From Gnetum montanum (Eukaryota; Streptophyta; Gnetopsida; Gnetales; Gnetaceae), in assembly GCA_015680685.1 (NCBI GenBank), contig MNCI01012718.1, positions 906,909-970,908 on the forward strand: a DNA stretch of 64,000 nt, written 5' to 3'. Positions 60,297 through 64,000 of the stretch are shown here, in pieces. How positions within the stretch are numbered: the stretch's first letter is position 1; each line of letters starts with the position of its first letter. Below the pieces are notes generated by a model. That model saw only the letters and a list, made by a program, of their open reading frames with translations, was not told where the DNA came from and searched no databases. Made by a program: the position numbers and the translations under genes.

Positions 60297-61684
60297 TAAT
60301 AAGTAGGATTAATAAATATTTTTCATTTTTTCTTCAATTTTACAATTTTTTGTTTTCCAGTTTTTCATTTTGTAATTTCTTGTTTTATCTTTTTGTCTTT
60401 TTGTCTTTTTACTTTTTTATAAGTAATCTCATCTACAAATAAAACACTCATGTGGCTCGTTGGTTGAGGTGTGTTCTATGTTATTGAGCTTCGAATGATC
60501 AATTATTTGGACAGTGAGCCCATTACACCCACTCATCCATTCTACAAATAAGAGGTTCTGTTCGAGGGTACAATGATATTCTTGACATTCTTAAAACTTA
60601 AAATTAATTTTATGTTCATTGTACCCAGAATGAAGAAGGATGGATCAAGAGGAAATGATTAGGGTGTGACATCAAGGGGACTTGAGTATTCTCTTTGGTG
60701 ACATTTGTGGGAGTTATCAGGCAACATGGTTGTACTAAGATCCTTGTAGATCTAATGTAAAATGGGAGTAAGAGTAATTAAAAGGTACTCAAAAATCTAA
60801 TGCTGTTCTAGGGGGTCCCACTGGAAAGACATGCATCCATGCCTGAAGGTTGGTGGCTTCTCTGGATTTAGCAATAAAAAAGGGGAAGAAAAAGAAAAAA
60901 GAAAAGAAAAGCAGAAAAAGGAAGTGCCAGAAAGCAAAAAACACTCCTCCCTTGAACTAAATGGCAAGTGATCGTACGCCTTGTTGTTCTAGTACTCTCA
61001 TAGTTGCTCATCATGGGATGAAACAATGTAGTGTCACTGATTAGAGGAATGGACTTGGTCTTGATCTTGGAACGAAGGGTTAACGACACACTAATCATGC
61101 TTTACACGTAGGATTCACTATGCTCTAGGTCAGTCACCTCATGTCCCAATCTCTACAATCCCTTCTATAATCTGTCTCATCTCGTTGTCCATGTAATTGT
61201 AGCTCATGTCTCGTATAGCATAGAATTCTTATCTCATCCCGGTGATAGTTATATGTGTGTTTTTTTTGGAATCAGTGTGGATTACATTTAACCCTTTAAG
61301 TGCCCACAGACACTTTTAAGTGTGGTTACGCAAGGGCATTATAGATTGGAACCTACTTTAGGGAGGACCCACTTGCATAATTTTTGTAAATTTCACTCAT
61401 AACCCATCTTCCACATACCATTTATTACCCTCAACATATTTTCAACAATGTTCTTTTCCTTATTACTACCCCTCCGAATTCCACCGTTCCTATGAACCAT
61501 TACATGGCCTTTTTCTCTCCCTTACCACCCGAGGCCTTTAGCGATCAATTCCACCCACATATAAGTATCTGTGCCTCCAAAACTAACTAAAGTACCCTCA
61601 AACCATTTAACACTTATCCATATGTCCTTAGTTTACATTATTAATTTCAAAAAAATCTTAAAATTTGGTATATTTTGTTGTGCC
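60297..61684 (+). other. Element E conserved non-coding block
   Basis: No gene. Landmarks: GTGTGACATCAAGGGGACTT (60664), GGGGGTCCCACTGGAAAGAC (60812), purine tract (60880-60930), GGGAGGACCCACTTGC (61361). Order and spacing match A and D on the opposite strand. Confidence 0.7.
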
Positions 61685-61762
61685 TCAAAATATCGATAGG
61701 CCGCGATATTGCATACACGATATCACGTATGCAATATCGCGTCACATATACCTATATATACG
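61685..61762 (+). promoter_or_regulatory. Element E internal promoter: palindromes plus TATA box
   Basis: CGCGATATTGCATACACGAT and ATCACGTATGCAATATCGCG at 61702-61742, followed by CCTATATATACGTGACC from 61751. Same order and spacing as the LTR promoter. Confidence 0.65.
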
Positions 61763-62235
61763 TGACCCCCCGCCCCACTTACCATCATTTTCAACTATTC
61801 ATGCGGGGGATTTTTTCAACTTTCTCTCTACAACTTGCAATTGTGTGTCCCTTGCTTTCATACCTATATCTCTCTCGTTGGTCCTCCAATTTTCATTCTG
61901 TCTAAACCTACTTGAACCTAGAGTGTTCAGCTTAGTTGTGGGGGAGGGACACACGTCGAATAGCACATAACTTTTTTCAAAATTTTTCATCGCCCAAAGA
62001 ACATTATCAAGGGTAATTGGTTATAACATTAAATATAAATGTGCCAAAAAATAACTTCATCCCCTTAGTTAGACCAGGAAACTAAATTTGGAAACCACCT
62101 AAGTAAAAAGGACTCACTATTATAATCTTTTGGGAAACATCACATGGAGATAAAGTAAATTAATTAAGGCAAGCAGTAAGGTATAACCTAACTTCAGAAA
62201 CAACCTTACTAATGATTGGCCCAGTGTGATTGCAG
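61763..62235 (+). promoter_or_regulatory. Element E leader of ORF2 with splice acceptor
   Basis: Contains GCTTAGTTGTGGGGGAGGGA at 61930, then CCTTACTAATG and AGTGTGATTGCAG directly before ATG. It aligns with the leaders of A and D. Probable donor sites (GGTAATTGG near 62015; AAGTAAAAAGG near 62100) are only candidates. Confidence 0.6.
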
Positions 62236-63140
62236 ATGGTCCTGAAACGCAGACAACAGGAAGGTCCTGCTCAAGGTGGGAGCAAACGACCTAGAAGAGG
62301 CGAAGGAAAAGTTCTTGTCGAACAGCATACAGAGTAGGAGGAACAATCATTTAGCATTCACTAAGAAGACCCTGCTACTGTACAATCAAGGCAGGCAGAA
62401 GGAGGAACTGTTGTAGTGCCTAAACAAGGACAACATCTCACGTTGCCCCAAGATTGTGTTCACGCTATCCATGAAAGATTCATATTCACTGTGGTGACTG
62501 TGGAATTAAATTTTGAATCTTTCATAGAGTTTTATCCAAAGGCTATTAGGGACCACCTCAAAGGGTCCCCATTATGGCCTATCCTCTCTGAAAGCGGTGC
62601 CTGGTACTTAGGGGAAACATACCAATTTTGGCACAACAGGGAACAAGGCACCACAGTTAACATTTGTGGTGTGATAGTCGATTTCTCTGTTCAGGTCATT
62701 TTGGAAGTATTAAACCTTCTGAATATAGGGCCAAAGGTTTCTTAGTTGTCTAATCGTTCAGACCGTGAGGTGCAATGAGTTTGGTTAGAAAGGGCATATG
62801 GCAAAAAAGATAAGACATTTGGAGAGTTGACGACGGAAGAGAGGATCTACTTTAAAATAGGGACTTATCACCTCTTCCCCATAAAGGGCTTAAAAATAAT
62901 TTCAACATATCTGGAAAGAGGATGTGCAGTGTTGATGGGGAAGCTTAATGCTAACCTACCTCATCTATCTTTTACGAAGATCCTGAGGTAGTTTGAATAA
63001 TGGAAGATAGGGAAGCTTGCGTTGCCCTTCCCTTGTCTTATCAGAAAGCTGTGTAGACATGATGGTATCAGAGGATACACCAATGATGTCCTCTAAAAGG
63101 CCCAAAATGCTTCATATGTTGAACTACTAAAGCCACCAGC
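62236..63140 (+). pseudogene. Element E ORF2, N-terminal part
   Basis: ATG at 62236 (MVLKRRQQEGPAQGGSKRPR). Stop near 62335. The open piece 62416-62745 carries VELNFESFIEFYPKAIRDHL, ESGAWYLGETYQFWHNREQG and TTVNICGVIVDFSVQVILEV. After a stop it continues GKKDKTFGELTTEERIYFK, IGTYHLFPIKGLKIISTY, GCAVLMGKLNANLPHL and LPFPCLIRKLC. The sequence breaks off within LLKPPA at 63140, where A continues LLKAPAPRKSTG. Confidence 0.72.
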
Positions 63141-64000
63141 TGTAAGTGAAACACCACTAATTTCAGCCTAACACTTTGAAACAAGAATGACTCGAGCCCT
63201 TTCGAGCTTTCAAAAGGCAAAATTTGACTTGTTGAAGAAAATTTTCGAGCCAGGGTCAATTTTTCTTATTGAACATTGTAAATTTTGATTTGTGGGCTTG
63301 TTGAGCCCTCACGTTCTAAATTGTATGTATTTTCATGGGCTTGAGTAACCCACACATTGTAAAATACGGTGAACCTGGTCAAGAACGTAGCTTGCCAACA
63401 CATGCCCAACTCACGCATAGTTGTCCATTGGACACGTGTCACTTGATTCGCTCTTATCTCATCTCCCAGCCATTGATTCCATTCATGAATTCCATGCTTG
63501 AGCCCGGCCCAATCCTACAAATACCCTATCAATTCACATAAATACGGTTGGCAATTTTGAGTTAAAATAGCTTAGGAAACTCAGACCAACAATCCTTGGG
63601 CACTCGGCACACTCTGACAGATAGCATCCAAGCACATCACATCACATCACCCCAGGGCTTGGCGTTTGACCTGCCATCTACACGTGCAGCTATGCTTTGA
63701 CCGGTGCACATCTTTTCTATGCAATACAACACAACTCATTTTTCTAGCCATTATTTTCTGTTTACTCTGTTTTGCATTCAGTTTACGTTCCATTTACAAT
63801 ATAAATTCTACATGCGTTTCTGTTTACATTTTGTGCGCATTGTTTACATTTGAAAACATCAATTACGATAACCCCAACACAAGCCATAGTTTATGCTTAG
63901 GGAAGTCCTTGGTTGATTTTCGTGCAGACCATCCAAGGCACTTTGCCTTTGTTTACTTTTCCAGCTTGCCCTTGGGTGAAGGCAGGGTCAACTGTGTCTA
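63141..64000. mobile_element. Unrelated insertion, possible LTR of another family
   Basis: Abrupt end of ORF2 homology, followed by TGTAAGTGAAACACC. The sequence has promoter-like features: the G-box ACACGTGT at 63432-63439 and TACAAATACCC near 63511. The start with TG and location inside an older element suggest the left end of an LTR element continuing past the window. I see no inverted end or coding part, so this is a guess. Confidence 0.4.

Larger units (their letters stand above)
57338..63140 (+). mobile_element. Element E: pol-less LTR retrotransposon, 3' end cut off
   Basis: Plus-strand element of the same build as A and D: 5' LTR, primer site, gag, non-coding block, internal promoter, leader, ORF2. 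ORF2 is interrupted at 63140 by an unrelated insertion that runs to the window end, so the remaining ORF2, PPT and 3' LTR may lie to the right. No pol. LTR is preceded by TATGG. Confidence 0.88.

Noticed and set aside
1-64000. tRNA and rRNA genes
   Set aside because: None recognised; the tRNA-Asp-like stretches are primer binding sites of 18 bases next to LTR ends.

Overview
The window is nuclear DNA from a land plant, most likely a seed plant with a large, repeat-rich genome. It is AT-rich, has GT-AG introns of 0.3-2.3 kb, carries a plant-type NEMF/Rqc2 gene copy, and is mostly nested Ty3/Gypsy LTR retrotransposons primed by tRNA-Asp. The species cannot be resolved from the sequence. No intact host gene was found; every recognisable coding region carries stops or frameshifts.

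Layout. 1-10992: unprocessed (intron-containing) pseudogene of the ribosome-quality-control factor NEMF, + strand, starting after its N-terminal exons. 10993-14800: unassigned sequence with fragments of a broken, unrecognised gene and an 88-bp tandem duplication. 14813-16570: decayed PIF1-type helicase, - strand. 17650-18071: receptor-kinase N-lobe fragment, - strand. 18390-18830: weak zinc-knuckle-like fragment. 19288-63140: retrotransposon complex. 63141-64000: unrelated insertion, possibly another LTR.

The complex has five elements, named here A to E. B (+, about 19288-47363) is the oldest and the only one with pol. Its order is LTR, gag, protease, reverse transcriptase, RNase H, integrase, non-coding block, internal promoter, a long extra ORF (ORF2), PPT, LTR. 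A (-, 20960-29327) sits inside B's gag, and C (-, 36058-43118) sits inside B's internal promoter region; both are flanked by the same 5-bp duplication, ATAGG. D (-, 48196-56915) is followed on its left by a second partial internal region (D1) fused to a LINE reverse-transcriptase fragment, giving a shared middle LTR. E (+, 57338-63140) is cut by the last insertion. A, D and E keep gag and ORF2 but have no pol; C keeps gag and protease only.

The most unusual system is the layout of this family. The LTRs have a very short U3 (about 80 bp before the TATA box) made of copies of the palindrome GATATCGCGTACGCGATATC and its decayed forms. The same palindrome cluster plus TATA box recurs inside the elements, upstream of ORF2, in A, B, D and E. 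It is followed by a leader that contains a PPT-like G-run and, in A, D and E, ends in a branch-point-like sequence and a 3' splice site directly before the ORF2 ATG. I infer that ORF2, a protein with a plant-transposon-type globular domain and a long coiled coil, is expressed from its own promoter, and that the pol-less copies are non-autonomous and depend on a B-like partner.
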